Below, piece by piece: positions 1 through 7,901 of a stretch of DNA of 64,000 nucleotides. This stretch comes from Kibdelosporangium sp040675465 (lineage in GTDB: Bacteria > Actinomycetota > Actinomycetes > Mycobacteriales > Pseudonocardiaceae), in contig NZ_JBFAPA010000028.1 in the NCBI RefSeq assembly GCF_040675465.1, forward strand, positions 62,001-126,000, read 5' to 3'. Within the stretch, counting starts at the first letter, position 1. Every line of letters starts with the position of its first letter. The notes under the pieces are model-generated. The model was not told where the DNA came from, ran no database searches, and saw only the letters and a program-made list of their open reading frames with translations. The translations under genes were made by a program, and so were the position numbers.

Positions 1-1068
1 GAGGTCGTGCTCGAGTCGCCGCTGGCCCGCCATCGCGTTGTGTTCCACCGATCCCTGGCCACCCGTGTGGTCGGGTCGCTCGGCAAGGCCACCACGATCG
101 CGGATCTGGCGCCCGCGCTGGACGTCGCCGAGTCGCTCGTGGCCGACATCGTCACTTATGTGGCCGCGGTGGGCATGGTCGTTTTCGCCGAGGACGAGGG
201 CAACCCGCTCAACGCGCGGTTCGCCGAGGACACCGATCCGGCCTTGCTGGTGTGGTCGCACAACGATCTTTTGTTCCATTCCCGCAGCAGGCTGGGCCGC
301 GACGACCCGCGTGGCGCGGTTTTCCCGCACGGTGACAAGCTGCCGCCGCCGCCCGCGGTGAAACCCGTGCCGGAGGGGCCGAGATTTCCCCTCTACAAGC
401 CGGTTCTGGCCGATGTGGCCGCGGCCGACCCGCCGTTCACCGAAGTGGTGGAGAAACGCCGTTCCTTTCGCAAGTTCGCCCGAAGGCCGTTGACCGCACA
501 GCGGCTGGGCGAGCTGTTGTTCCGCTCGGCCCGAATTCGTTCGGTACGGCCCGCGGACGGCGGCGGAGTGAGCTACGCGGTGTCCGACCGGCCCTACCCG
601 AGCAGTGCCAGCCTGCACGAACTCGAGCTCTACCTGACGATCGACCGCTGCATCGGGCTGCCGCGCGGCATCTACCACTACGACCCTCTCGGTCACGCGC
701 TGACACTCATCAATACTTCGGAGGACAAGGTCGGCGAGTTGTTGGACGATGCGAAGGTGGCGACCGGTTCGTTACAGCGGCCGCCGGCACTCATCACCGT
801 GACGGCTCGAATGGGACGGTTGTCTTGGATGTACAACGGGATCGCATACGCCACCACACTGCGCCACGTCGGCGTGCTGCAACAGACGCTCTACCTTGTG
901 GCAACGGCGATGGAACTGGCCCCGTGCGCGCTTTCCGTTGGCGACATCGAGGTGTGCGACAGCGCGTTCCTGCTGGACTGGCCGGCGGAAGTGACAGTCG
1001 GCGGGTTCGTCGTGGGATTGAGACCAGACGCCATAGCCGAGCGCAACAGTGCTAGGCAAGATCCGTGA
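1..1068 (+). CDS. SagB/ThcOx-type FMN dehydrogenase (5' end outside window)
   Basis: This is the C-terminal 356 codons of a nitroreductase-fold protein of the SagB/ThcOx family, flavoenzymes that oxidise azolines to azoles in RiPP pathways and also occur in other contexts. The frame is open from base 1 and the visible N-terminus starts inside the typical LESPLxxxRV segment, so the true start is probably upstream; the first in-window start codon is the GTG at 7. Numbering from that GTG, residues 20-60 look like a winged-helix segment, RRSFRKF near 151-157 is the FMN-phosphate-binding signature, and residues 270-310 match the SagB core that packs on flavin. The Lys-Tyr pair usual at the end of the W-K-Y motif reads W274-Met275-Tyr276 by eye, so azoline oxidase chemistry is doubtful. 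No cyclodehydratase or precursor peptide is visible. Its link to the PKS cluster is unknown. Confidence 0.75.
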   Translation, partial: EVVLESPLARHRVVFHRSLATRVVGSLGKATTIADLAPALDVAESLVADIVTYVAAVGMVVFAEDEGNPLNARFAEDTDPALLVWSHNDLLFHSRSRLGRDDPRGAVFPHGDKLPPPPAVKPVPEGPRFPLYKPVLADVAAADPPFTEVVEKRRSFRKFARRPLTAQRLGELLFRSARIRSVRPADGGGVSYAVSDRPYPSSASLHELELYLTIDRCIGLPRGIYHYDPLGHALTLINTSEDKVGELLDDAKVATGSLQRPPALITVTARMGRLSWMYNGIAYATTLRHVGVLQQTLYLVATAMELAPCALSVGDIEVCDSAFLLDWPAEVTVGGFVVGLRPDAIAERNSARQDP

Positions 1069-1085
1069 CTGCAGCTTGCTGCAAG
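1069..1085. promoter_or_regulatory. Palindromic site upstream of the sensor kinase
   Basis: The half-sites TGCAGC and GCTGCA face each other across two bases, directly after the SagB stop codon and 65 bases before the kinase start. Read on the minus strand it contains TGCAGCAAGC, which recurs upstream of the response-regulator gene at 3163-3184 in the same orientation relative to the downstream gene. This makes it a candidate operator for the two-component regulator. The 2-base loop makes an RNA hairpin unlikely. Confidence 0.4.
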
Positions 1086-1150
1086 AACTACCTATACAGG
1101 TTGGCGTGTAGGATCAGTCAGGCCGAGAGCGTGACGATGCTGGGGGGAGA

Positions 1151-2362
1151 ATGAGCCCAGACTCGGACGGTAATGCGTTATCCGTCAACTCGACACTCGC
1201 CCCGAAGGTGGCCAGGCTAGTCGTCGTCACGGTCTTCAGCTGTATCGCTTTGCTGGCCTTCTTCCGCGTGCTGCTCACCGGCGTGACGTTCGTAACCGGC
1301 GCGCTGTGCACGGTCTATATCGTCGCGTTGCTGTCGCTGCAGATTCTCTGGACCTCCCGGCGCGCGGCCGAACTGCCGGTGTGGCTGCGCTATGCGGCGC
1401 TGTTCGCTCAGGCCTGCCTGGTGTACCTGCCGTTGCTCCAGTTCAAGCAGTCCTGGGTGGGGCTGCCGGGATTCCTGGCCGGCAGCGCGCTTCTGGTCAT
1501 CCCGCCGCCGTTCGGCTGGATCACCGCCGGGCTTGTCGTGGTGAGCATGGCTTTCACGCAGGCGGCGTACACCGGTGTGCCCGAAGACGTCCTTTACATA
1601 ACGCTGTCCACGATCCTGACCGGGTTGCTGGTTTTCGGGCTGACCCGTCTGGCCACATTGGTGACCGAGCTGCACCGCGCCCGTGAGGAACTTGCCAAGA
1701 TGGCCGTGGCGCGTGAGCGGTTGCGGTTCGCGCGGGACCTGCACGACCTGCTGGGCTACAACCTTTCCGCGATCACGCTGAAGAGCGAGCTGACCCATCG
1801 GCTGGTCATCAAGCATCCCGCGCGGGCGCGCGAGGAGCTCGTGGAGATCCTGCAGATCTCCAGGCAGGCGTTGGCGGATGTGCGCGCGGTAGCCAGTGGT
1901 TACCGTGAGATGTCACTGGACGAGGAGTGCGAGTCCGCGAAGTCCGTGCTGGCGGCGGCGGACGTGCACGTCCAGATGGACATCAGCTACCGCGACCTGC
2001 CGGTGCGGGTTTCCACGGTGCTGGCCACGGTTCTGCGCGAGGGGATCACGAACCTGTTGCGGCACAGCAAGGCCGAGTTCTGCGAGATCTCGGTCCGGCA
2101 GCGCGACGGAAAAGTCGTCATCGAGCTGGTCAACGACGGTGTGCCCACCGAGCCGGTCGACTCCAGACAGGACAGTGGGCCGGGCGGCAGCGGGATCCAC
2201 AACCTCTCCGCGCGGGTGGCGGAGCTGGGCGGGGAACTGACCGCGGAGCTGATGGCGGACAACAGGTTCCGGCTCTACGCGGTGATGCCCTTGTTCGGCC
2301 CGGCGCCGAGCCGCGACACCGGCGACGACGACCTCAAACCGCCGCTGCGCGTGGTTTCCTAG
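1151..2362 (+). CDS. Two-component sensor histidine kinase (HisKA_3/NarX-DesK type)
   Basis: This is a membrane histidine kinase of 403 residues. Residues 20-165 form about five hydrophobic helices. The dimerisation and phosphoacceptor helix carries FARDLHDLLGYNL with His198. The C-terminal ATPase domain has an N-box (REGITNLLRHS) and a GGSGIHNLSARV G-box. This layout is the class that pairs with NarL/LuxR response regulators, and such a regulator lies immediately downstream on the opposite strand, tail to tail, so the two are probably partners despite not forming an operon. The ATG at 1151 is preceded by a GGGGGGAGA Shine-Dalgarno run. Codon 10 is the rare TTA (1178-1180). The signal sensed is unknown; no large extracellular domain is present. 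Confidence 0.9.
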   Translation: MSPDSDGNALSVNSTLAPKVARLVVVTVFSCIALLAFFRVLLTGVTFVTGALCTVYIVALLSLQILWTSRRAAELPVWLRYAALFAQACLVYLPLLQFKQSWVGLPGFLAGSALLVIPPPFGWITAGLVVVSMAFTQAAYTGVPEDVLYITLSTILTGLLVFGLTRLATLVTELHRAREELAKMAVARERLRFARDLHDLLGYNLSAITLKSELTHRLVIKHPARAREELVEILQISRQALADVRAVASGYREMSLDEECESAKSVLAAADVHVQMDISYRDLPVRVSTVLATVLREGITNLLRHSKAEFCEISVRQRDGKVVIELVNDGVPTEPVDSRQDSGPGGSGIHNLSARVAELGGELTAELMADNRFRLYAVMPLFGPAPSRDTGDDDLKPPLRVVS

Positions 2363-2364
2363 CG

Positions 2365-2430
2365 GCTTCGTCTGCGACAGCGGCCGGCGATACTTTCCGC
2401 CCACTCCCAGCCGCCGTCGCGGACCGAAGC
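2365..2430. terminator. Bidirectional hairpin between convergent kinase and regulator genes
   Basis: Bases 2365-2383 pair with 2411-2430 in a stem of about 19 bases containing one G-U pair, one mismatch and one bulge. The loop is about 27 bases. It occupies the 81-base gap between two converging stop codons, where a shared terminator is expected. There is no strong U-tract. Confidence 0.4.
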
Positions 2431-2443
2431 GTCAACCCTGGTG

Positions 2444-3049
2444 CTACAGCCATCCGGCTTCGGTGGCGATCCGGATCGCGTCGACCCGGTTGCGGGCGTT
2501 GAGCTTTCCCGCGATGGTCGTCAGATAGTTGCGCACCGTTCCCACTGACAGGTACAGCTTGGAGGCGATCTCGGCCGCGTCGGCACCGTGTGCCGCCAGC
2601 CTGAGCACCTCGCTCTCCCGGGTGGTCAGTGGACAGTCGGTGCTGTCCCACGCGGCCAGCGCGAGCTGGCTGTCCACCACGCGCCTGCCCGCGGCCACGC
2701 TGCGGATCGCGTCGGCCAGCTCGCTGGCCGGGGCGTCCTTCAGCATGAACCCGCTGACGTGCGCGGAGAGCGCGCGCCGCAGGGTGCCCGGCCGGCCGAG
2801 GCCGGTCAGGATCAGCGTGCGCACCTCGGGCATGCAGGCGCGGATCTCGCCCGCCGCGGTGAGCCCGTCCTTGCCGGGCAGGTCGATGTCGAGCAGGGCG
2901 ACGTCCGGCCGGTGCTTGGTCGCGGCCGGGAGGATCTCGTCACCCGATGCCATTTCCGCGACGACCTCGATGTCGGGCTCCACGTTGAGCAACGCGACGA
3001 GGGCGCCGCGGACCATATGCATGTCCTCGGCGATAATCACCCGGATCAT
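2444..3049 (-). CDS. NarL/LuxR-family response regulator
   Basis: This is a DNA-binding response regulator of 201 residues. The receiver domain (1-120) shows the acidic pair in MIRVIIAEDMH and the phosphoacceptor Asp54 in ALLDIDLPG. The C-terminal LuxR-type helix-turn-helix (about 138-198) contains LTTRESEVLRLAAHG and the recognition helix SVGTVRNYL. I chose the ATG at 3049 because the receiver fold begins there and a GGGGAAAGGGG ribosome-binding site lies just upstream; the open frame extends 33 codons further but that extension is not receiver-like. It is the likely partner of the convergent sensor kinase. The palindrome at 3163-3184 in its leader may be an autoregulatory site. Whether it controls the polyketide genes cannot be told from sequence. 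Confidence 0.92.
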   Translation of the reverse strand: MIRVIIAEDMHMVRGALVALLNVEPDIEVVAEMASGDEILPAATKHRPDVALLDIDLPGKDGLTAAGEIRACMPEVRTLILTGLGRPGTLRRALSAHVSGFMLKDAPASELADAIRSVAAGRRVVDSQLALAAWDSTDCPLTTRESEVLRLAAHGADAAEIASKLYLSVGTVRNYLTTIAGKLNARNRVDAIRIATEAGWL

Positions 3050-3457
3050 GGTGTGCCCCTTTCCCCTCGGCACCGCCACGGATGGCTCGTGCCTTTCCCA
3101 TTTCCGGCCGGACACCAGGTATGCGGGGTGGCGACGGCCGACGGGCATCCGCTTCGCCTGACCTGCAGCAAGCGGGTGCTGCAGTTGGTGTCACAAGAGA
3201 TCATAGGGGTCGGCCCGCACAATTGGATCGGCTGTTAGGGGAAAAGAATGAAACCGCCGCACCCGCGCACGGTGGGTGCCCATACAGCGGGTGACGCACC
3301 GGGGACGGCGAGTATTCATCCTGTGACATTCCGTCAATGCGCGGGATCTGAGCTAATTGGGCGAGACGTTGTCCCGCAAAGAGGGCATAACACTCACGGA
3401 ATTGGGTACGCATGGGCCGTTGAGAGCACGCCGGGCCGCTGAAAGGGCGAGTGCGGC
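3050..3457. other. 408-base intergenic region
   Basis: This gap separates the response regulator from the upstream unknown gene, both read on the minus strand. Apart from the 3163-3184 inverted repeat I see no convincing gene: the short open frames lack family resemblance and codon bias. It should hold the response-regulator promoter. Confidence 0.5.
3163..3184. promoter_or_regulatory. Perfect inverted repeat upstream of the response regulator
   Basis: Eight-base arms CTGCAGCA and TGCTGCAG flank six bases, centred about 124 bases upstream of the regulator start. The left arm reads into TGCAGCAAGC, which is identical over ten bases to the site in front of the sensor kinase at 1069-1085. It is a candidate binding site for the response regulator itself. 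Confidence 0.45.
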
Positions 3458-4009
3458 TCACCGGGACCTCGCCAGGCCGCCGTCACGCTGAGCGGGAATG
3501 GCCGCCGCGGGTGGTGACTGCGCGCCGATCCTGCGGGCCGTCGCGATCACCGCGCGCCACGGTGGCAGCCGGTGCAGCGCACGGGGCCGTTCAATCCACG
3601 GCAACTCTTTTGTTTCGTCGATTTCACGTGGTACCACCACGCGCGAACCGGCCGGTAGCGGATGCACTTCGAGGCACCGAAGCCGCGATGCGCCATCGTC
3701 GGCGTAGTCCTTCGGTGCCGGGCGGCAATTCGCGGAGGGTTGCGTCAGGAACAGCCACCACTGGCCGGCCGTGTCGGCCAGCACCGGGCCGGCGAGCAAT
3801 GTTATTCGCAAATCGGTGAGCACGCCCCGGCCCAACGGCTCGGGCATTACCACGGCGTCGAGCCGTTCGCCCAGCCGCATCACCAGACGGCCGGGGTCCA
3901 CCTCGATGGTGACCGGCCAGCCGAATCGTTCCTCGTAGTACGTGCGGGCTTCGGAAAGTTCCCGTAACAGGTCAAGGTCGGGGGTGCGTTTCCGGGTCGT
4001 TGTAGTCAT
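3458..4009 (-). CDS. Conserved actinobacterial protein of unknown function
   Basis: This is a 183-residue protein that I do not recognise with confidence. It has the look of small actinobacterial proteins sometimes annotated next to primase-polymerase-like families: an N-terminal segment with YYEERFGWPV, then a hydrophobic stretch ending in WWLFLTQPS (about residues 95-103), a proline-rich middle and a basic C-terminus. No signal peptide, membrane segment or catalytic motif is visible. The ATG at 4007-4009 has a GGAGG ribosome-binding site eight bases upstream. Codon 15 is TTA (3965-3967, complement). It is transcribed divergently from the LAL activator across 317 bases, which is compatible with a regulatory or accessory role, but no function can be assigned. 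Confidence 0.65.
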   Translation of the reverse strand: MTTTTRKRTPDLDLLRELSEARTYYEERFGWPVTIEVDPGRLVMRLGERLDAVVMPEPLGRGVLTDLRITLLAGPVLADTAGQWWLFLTQPSANCRPAPKDYADDGASRLRCLEVHPLPAGSRVVVPREIDETKELPWIERPRALHRLPPWRAVIATARRIGAQSPPAAAIPAQRDGGLARSR

Positions 4010-4326
4010 CTAACGCCTCCAGCATCGTCTGTCTCCTTTCCACACGGGGTGCCGTCAAGCCGGGGCACGACGGCCGCGACTGCAGAAAAACAAAGGTATA
4101 CGGCATATCATCGCGGCCGGACCAGTTCGCCGGTCATCGGACGACCGTGAAATTCTCGCCTTTCCTATGTGAAGAACACCTAGTGGCCATGTCGGTTCGT
4201 CATACCGGCGGATGACAAGCGCATGCAGAGGTTGGTGAGGCCGGCACTGGAAACTGCGTCTACCAGCGATGAACAATTCGCAGCATCGTGCCTGCCGGCA
4301 AAGTCTGGCGAGGAAAGGCTGTGGGG
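4010..4326. other. Divergent intergenic region upstream of the LAL activator
   Basis: These 317 bases separate the unknown minus-strand gene from the LAL regulator. Both promoters must lie here. An AT-richer patch at about 4083-4107 is the most promoter-like stretch, but I could not assign a convincing -35/-10 pair. Confidence 0.4.
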
Positions 4327-7059
4327 ATGGTGTTAGTCGAGCGAAATGAGGCAATGGCTGCCTTGACGCGGCTGCTCGAGCAGGGCACCGCGGGACACGG
4401 CCGCGTCGCGCTGGTGACCGGCGGCCTGGCGACCGGGAAGACCGAGCTGCTGCGCCAGTTCGCCGACCGCGCCACGCAGTCCGGGGCGCTGGTGCTGTCG
4501 GCCGCGGGATCCCGGGCGGAGCAGTCGCTGCACCTGGGGGTGATGTGCCAGATCTGTCACGGGCCGGCGTTCCCGGACATCCCGGTGCCCAGCATGTCCA
4601 CTGTGGACCAGGTGCTCTGGGACGAGGTGGACCCAGACCCGGCGGTGGTCGGCCCGCTGGACGCCACGATCGTCCGGGACATGTCCGCGGCGATTCTGGC
4701 CGCGGCCAGGCAGCGCCCGGTCGTGATCATGATCGACGACGTCCAGTTCGTCGACGGGGCGTCGCTGCGGGTCCTGCTGTACCTGCGCCGCCGGATGACC
4801 GGCGCGCCGGTGCTGATGGTGTTGTCCGGGTGGGAACAGCGCCGCCGCGCGTGGCCGTCGTTCCGGGCCGAGATCACCCGTCAGCCGCACGAGCAGATCC
4901 GGCTGAACCCGTTGACCGAGCAGGGCGTCGCCGAGCTCGTGATGACGCGGCTGGAGTCGCCGCCCGCCAGGCTCGCCCGGTTCGTGTTCCAGCTCAGCGG
5001 CGGGAACCCGTTGCTGGCCAGTGCTCTGGTCGATGACAACGAGCGCACCGGGGACGATCTGGCCCCTGGCGTGGGCTATGCGCAAGCCGTGCTGACCTGC
5101 CTGCACCGCGGCGAACCGCAGCTGATGGACGTGGCGAGCGCGGTCGCGGTGCTCGGCGAGCAGGCCGCGCCGCCGCTGGTGGCCAAGCTGGCCGGGGAGA
5201 CCGTCGCCGAGATCATGCCGACCCTGCAAGCACTTCGGTCCGCCGGGATCTTCGAGGGCCAGGACTTCCGGCACCCGGCCGCGGCCGCCGCCGTGGTGGA
5301 CAGCCTCCGGCCCGGCGAGCGGTCCGGGATGCACCTGAGCGCCGCGAACCTGTTGCACCAGCAAGGCGCGGGCGCATTGGACATCGCCCGGCACCTCGTG
5401 GCCGCGGACGCGGCCTGCGGGCCGTGGGCGGTGGAGTTGTTGCGTGAGGCGGCCGAGCGCGCGCTCGCCGACGACGACGTTGCCGCGGCGGCGCATTGCC
5501 TGCGGCTGGCCCTGCGCGACAGCACGAGCGAGGACATCCGGCGGGAGATCACCAAGTCGTTGGCACGCGTGGAATGGCGGGTCAACCCGGCTGCCGCCGC
5601 GCTGCACCTGCAGCCGTTGCATGAGGCTTTGCGCACGGCCACGTTGAACCGTCGTGACGCGGCGACGTTGGCGCGGCAGGCGTTGTGGCAGGGGGACACC
5701 AAGACCGCCATCGCGGCGATGAAGGCGCTGGAGTCCGACGGTCAGGTCGCGGCCGAGCTGCGGCTGGTCTACGAGTGGATCCACGGCTCGCAGCAGGGCC
5801 TGCCGTCCAGCGAACGGGCCGGCGCGGGCGGCAACCCGTGGGTGCAGGTCGCGAGCAAGCTGAGCGGCCTGATGGTCAAGGGCCGGCCCGAGGACGTGGC
5901 CGGCAGCGCCGAGCACATCCTGCAGAGCTGCCATCTCGGCGACACCACACTGGAAGTCGTCGTCGCCGCGCTGCTGGCGTTGGCGTACGCGGACAAGCCA
6001 GACAAGGCCGCGTTCTGGTGCGAGGCCCTGGCCGAGGAGGCGCAGCGGCGCAACGCCCCGACGTGGCAGGCGCTCCTGGGCGCGGTCCGGGCGGACATCG
6101 CCCTGCGGCAAGGGGATCTGGCGTTCGCCCAGGCGCGTGCCACCGCCGCGTTGGGGCTGTTGCCCGCCGAGGGCTGGGGAGTCCTCATCGGACTTCCTCG
6201 GGCGACGTTGTTGATGGCGCACACGGGGATGGGACAGCCGGATGCCGCGGCCGAGGTGCTCAAGCAGTTCGTGCCGGACCAGATGTTCCGGACCGTGATC
6301 GGCCTGCGCTACCTGCACGCCCGCGGTCACTACTATCTGAGCACCGACCGGGCATTGGCCGCGCTGGACGACTTCCAGACCTGCGATCGGCAGATGCGCG
6401 AGTGGAACATCGATGTCCCGGCCCTGGTTCCGGCGTTGACGGACCTGTCGCAGGCGTACCTGAAGCTCGAACAGCGCAAGGTGGCGCGGGATCTGGTGAC
6501 CCGGCAGCTGGACCGGCCGCGGGTGATCAGCTCGCGGACACGGGGGGTGGCGTTGCGGATCCTCGCGGCGACAACGGAGTTGCGGCAGCGGCCGCAGCTG
6601 CTCATGGAGGCAATCGAGGACCTGCACAACTGCGGCGACCGGCTGGAGCTCGCGCGGGCGCTGATCGACCTGAGCGAGGCGCACCAGGAGCTGGGCGAGT
6701 TCAGCCGGGCCCGGATGCACGCCCGCCGCGCGGCCGCGGAAGCCAAGGCGTGCCACGCGGAACCGTTGACGAAGCTGCTGTCGCACGGGGGCACGTTCGA
6801 GGTCAAGGAACCCAAGGTCGAGGCCGAAGGCGTGCCACCGCTCAGCGGCGCCGAACGGCGGGTGGCGACGCTGGCGGCCCGTGGCTACAGCAACCGCGAG
6901 ATCGGCCGGATGCTCTACATCACCGTGAGCACGGTCGAACAGCACCTGACCCGCGTGTACCGCAAGCTCAACGTGGGCAGCCGCGCGGACCTGCCGGTGG
7001 GCCTGTTGCTCAGCCGAGTCCCCGCGGGCAACCCGCACCAGGTGTCGAACCACGAATAG
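4327..7059 (+). CDS. LAL-family transcriptional activator (large ATP-binding LuxR)
   Basis: This is a 910-residue regulator of the LAL class that commonly activates polyketide clusters. Residues 31-39 form a Walker A loop (TGGLATGKT) and residues about 131-138 a Walker B strand ending in IDD. A long helical, TPR-like middle region follows. The C-terminal 60 residues are a LuxR helix-turn-helix (LSGAERRVATLAARGYSNRE, then VSTVEQHLTRVYRKL). I start at ATG 4327, behind a GGAAAGG ribosome-binding site; an in-frame ATG at 4288 would add 13 non-conserved residues. The third codon is TTA (4333-4335), so translation may depend on the bldA-type leucyl tRNA. Its position upstream of and co-directional with the PKS genes makes it the leading candidate for pathway-specific activator. 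Confidence 0.93.
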   Translation: MVLVERNEAMAALTRLLEQGTAGHGRVALVTGGLATGKTELLRQFADRATQSGALVLSAAGSRAEQSLHLGVMCQICHGPAFPDIPVPSMSTVDQVLWDEVDPDPAVVGPLDATIVRDMSAAILAAARQRPVVIMIDDVQFVDGASLRVLLYLRRRMTGAPVLMVLSGWEQRRRAWPSFRAEITRQPHEQIRLNPLTEQGVAELVMTRLESPPARLARFVFQLSGGNPLLASALVDDNERTGDDLAPGVGYAQAVLTCLHRGEPQLMDVASAVAVLGEQAAPPLVAKLAGETVAEIMPTLQALRSAGIFEGQDFRHPAAAAAVVDSLRPGERSGMHLSAANLLHQQGAGALDIARHLVAADAACGPWAVELLREAAERALADDDVAAAAHCLRLALRDSTSEDIRREITKSLARVEWRVNPAAAALHLQPLHEALRTATLNRRDAATLARQALWQGDTKTAIAAMKALESDGQVAAELRLVYEWIHGSQQGLPSSERAGAGGNPWVQVASKLSGLMVKGRPEDVAGSAEHILQSCHLGDTTLEVVVAALLALAYADKPDKAAFWCEALAEEAQRRNAPTWQALLGAVRADIALRQGDLAFAQARATAALGLLPAEGWGVLIGLPRATLLMAHTGMGQPDAAAEVLKQFVPDQMFRTVIGLRYLHARGHYYLSTDRALAALDDFQTCDRQMREWNIDVPALVPALTDLSQAYLKLEQRKVARDLVTRQLDRPRVISSRTRGVALRILAATTELRQRPQLLMEAIEDLHNCGDRLELARALIDLSEAHQELGEFSRARMHARRAAAEAKACHAEPLTKLLSHGGTFEVKEPKVEAEGVPPLSGAERRVATLAARGYSNREIGRMLYITVSTVEQHLTRVYRKLNVGSRADLPVGLLLSRVPAGNPHQVSNHE

Positions 7060-7219
7060 GGGTCGATCGGGGTTGATTTTCCGCCGACCGGCGGTCCGGA
7101 TTTCCGGGCCGCCGGTTTTCGCGTTTCTTGGACATTTGTACTGGGCAGCCGTGTGTTTATCCGGTACCGTTGGAGTGCTGATTCATGGTCTTCTTGTGAC
7201 TTGTGGAGAGGAGGCCGTT

Positions 7220-7498
7220 GTGGTGTCCCCTGGATCCGTCCGGCCTCGTTCCTGGGTCGAGGCCGATGTGCTCGCCGACGGCGTTCTGGAGCTGTCCGCG
7301 GGCGCCGGTGGCGTGCTGTTCCGCTGCGGGCCGGCCGGGACGGCGATGTGGATCGCGTTGTGCCAGCACGGATGGCTGGCCGAGGGCGCGGTCGGCGCGT
7401 TGTCCGCCATCTGGACGGCGGACAGGGAGAACATAAGGGCCGAACTGGACATCTGGATAGGGGAGCTGTGGGACGCGGGGCTGCTCGAGCAGCGCTGA
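7220..7498 (+). CDS. PqqD-like (RRE-fold) small protein
   Basis: This is a protein of about 92 residues resembling the PqqD family, a winged-helix fold that binds peptide segments and serves as the RiPP recognition element. The visible pattern is a beta-hairpin (LADGVLELSAGAGGVLFR), then a G-x-A-x-x-M-W helix, then a predicted helix pair ending in ELWDAGLLEQ, which matches the usual PqqD order. The GTG at 7220 (or 7223) follows a GAGAGGAGG ribosome-binding site; a longer frame from TTG 7073 has an unconvincing leader. It lies between the LAL activator and the first PKS gene. No leader peptide or radical SAM maturase sits beside it. Its role here is unknown; a chaperone or docking function for the pathway is speculation. 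Confidence 0.6.
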   Translation: MVSPGSVRPRSWVEADVLADGVLELSAGAGGVLFRCGPAGTAMWIALCQHGWLAEGAVGALSAIWTADRENIRAELDIWIGELWDAGLLEQR

Positions 7499-7548
7499 GA
7501 CCGTGAGCGAAGTGCGGAACTCATAAACCGGATCGTGAACCATTCCGG

Positions 7549-7580
7549 GCCACCCGTGAATTGTGGCCGCTCGGGGTGGC
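7549..7580. promoter_or_regulatory. Inverted repeat upstream of PKS-A
   Basis: GCCACCC and GGGTGGC arms are separated by 18 bases in the 163-base gap ahead of the first PKS gene. It could be an operator for the LAL activator or a leader hairpin. The ribosome-binding site of PKS-A (GGGGAG, 7649-7654) is downstream. Confidence 0.3.
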
Positions 7581-7661
7581 TAGGGGTACTGGGGTCCGTG
7601 ACGTGCGCAATACCGTCCCGGTTGAGGTGGTTTCATCCGTCGAAAACCGGGGAGTGCGCAC

Positions 7662-7901
7662 ATGGAGTTCGCCGTGCTGCTCGACGTCGTCCGGGCCGAG
7701 GCCCTCGCGGTGCTGGCCAAGATCCGGCCCGCCCTCCAGATCGACCCCACCCGACCGCTGCGCGACCTCGGCCTCGACTCCCTCGCCCTGGTCGAACTGC
7801 ATGCCCGCCTCACCGCCGCGCTGGGCATCAGCCTGCCGGTCACCGCCGCCTTCGACCACCCCACCGTCATCGACCTCGCGGCCTACATCCTTGGTCTGTC
7901 C
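7662..7901 (+). other. ACP-only loading module
   Basis: The polypeptide opens directly with a carrier domain (LRDLGLDSLALVELHARL, pantetheinyl Ser40). There is no KSQ, AT or adenylation domain before it. This is the arrangement seen in macrolactam synthases such as VinP1, where a discrete acyltransferase delivers a beta-aminoacyl starter from a free ACP. A candidate free ACP and a VinK-like acyltransferase are encoded near the other end of the cluster. Confidence 0.9.

Noticed and set aside
4333..7053. Very long open frame (906 codons) on the minus strand opposite the LAL activator
   Set aside because: The translation is Arg/Gln/His-rich without family motifs, and the plus strand encodes a complete LAL protein with Walker and LuxR motifs. 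Long antisense frames are common in high-GC DNA. The same applies to long minus-strand frames across 12.4-13.6, 17.6-19.6, 28.3-31.0 and 36.4-39.5 kb.
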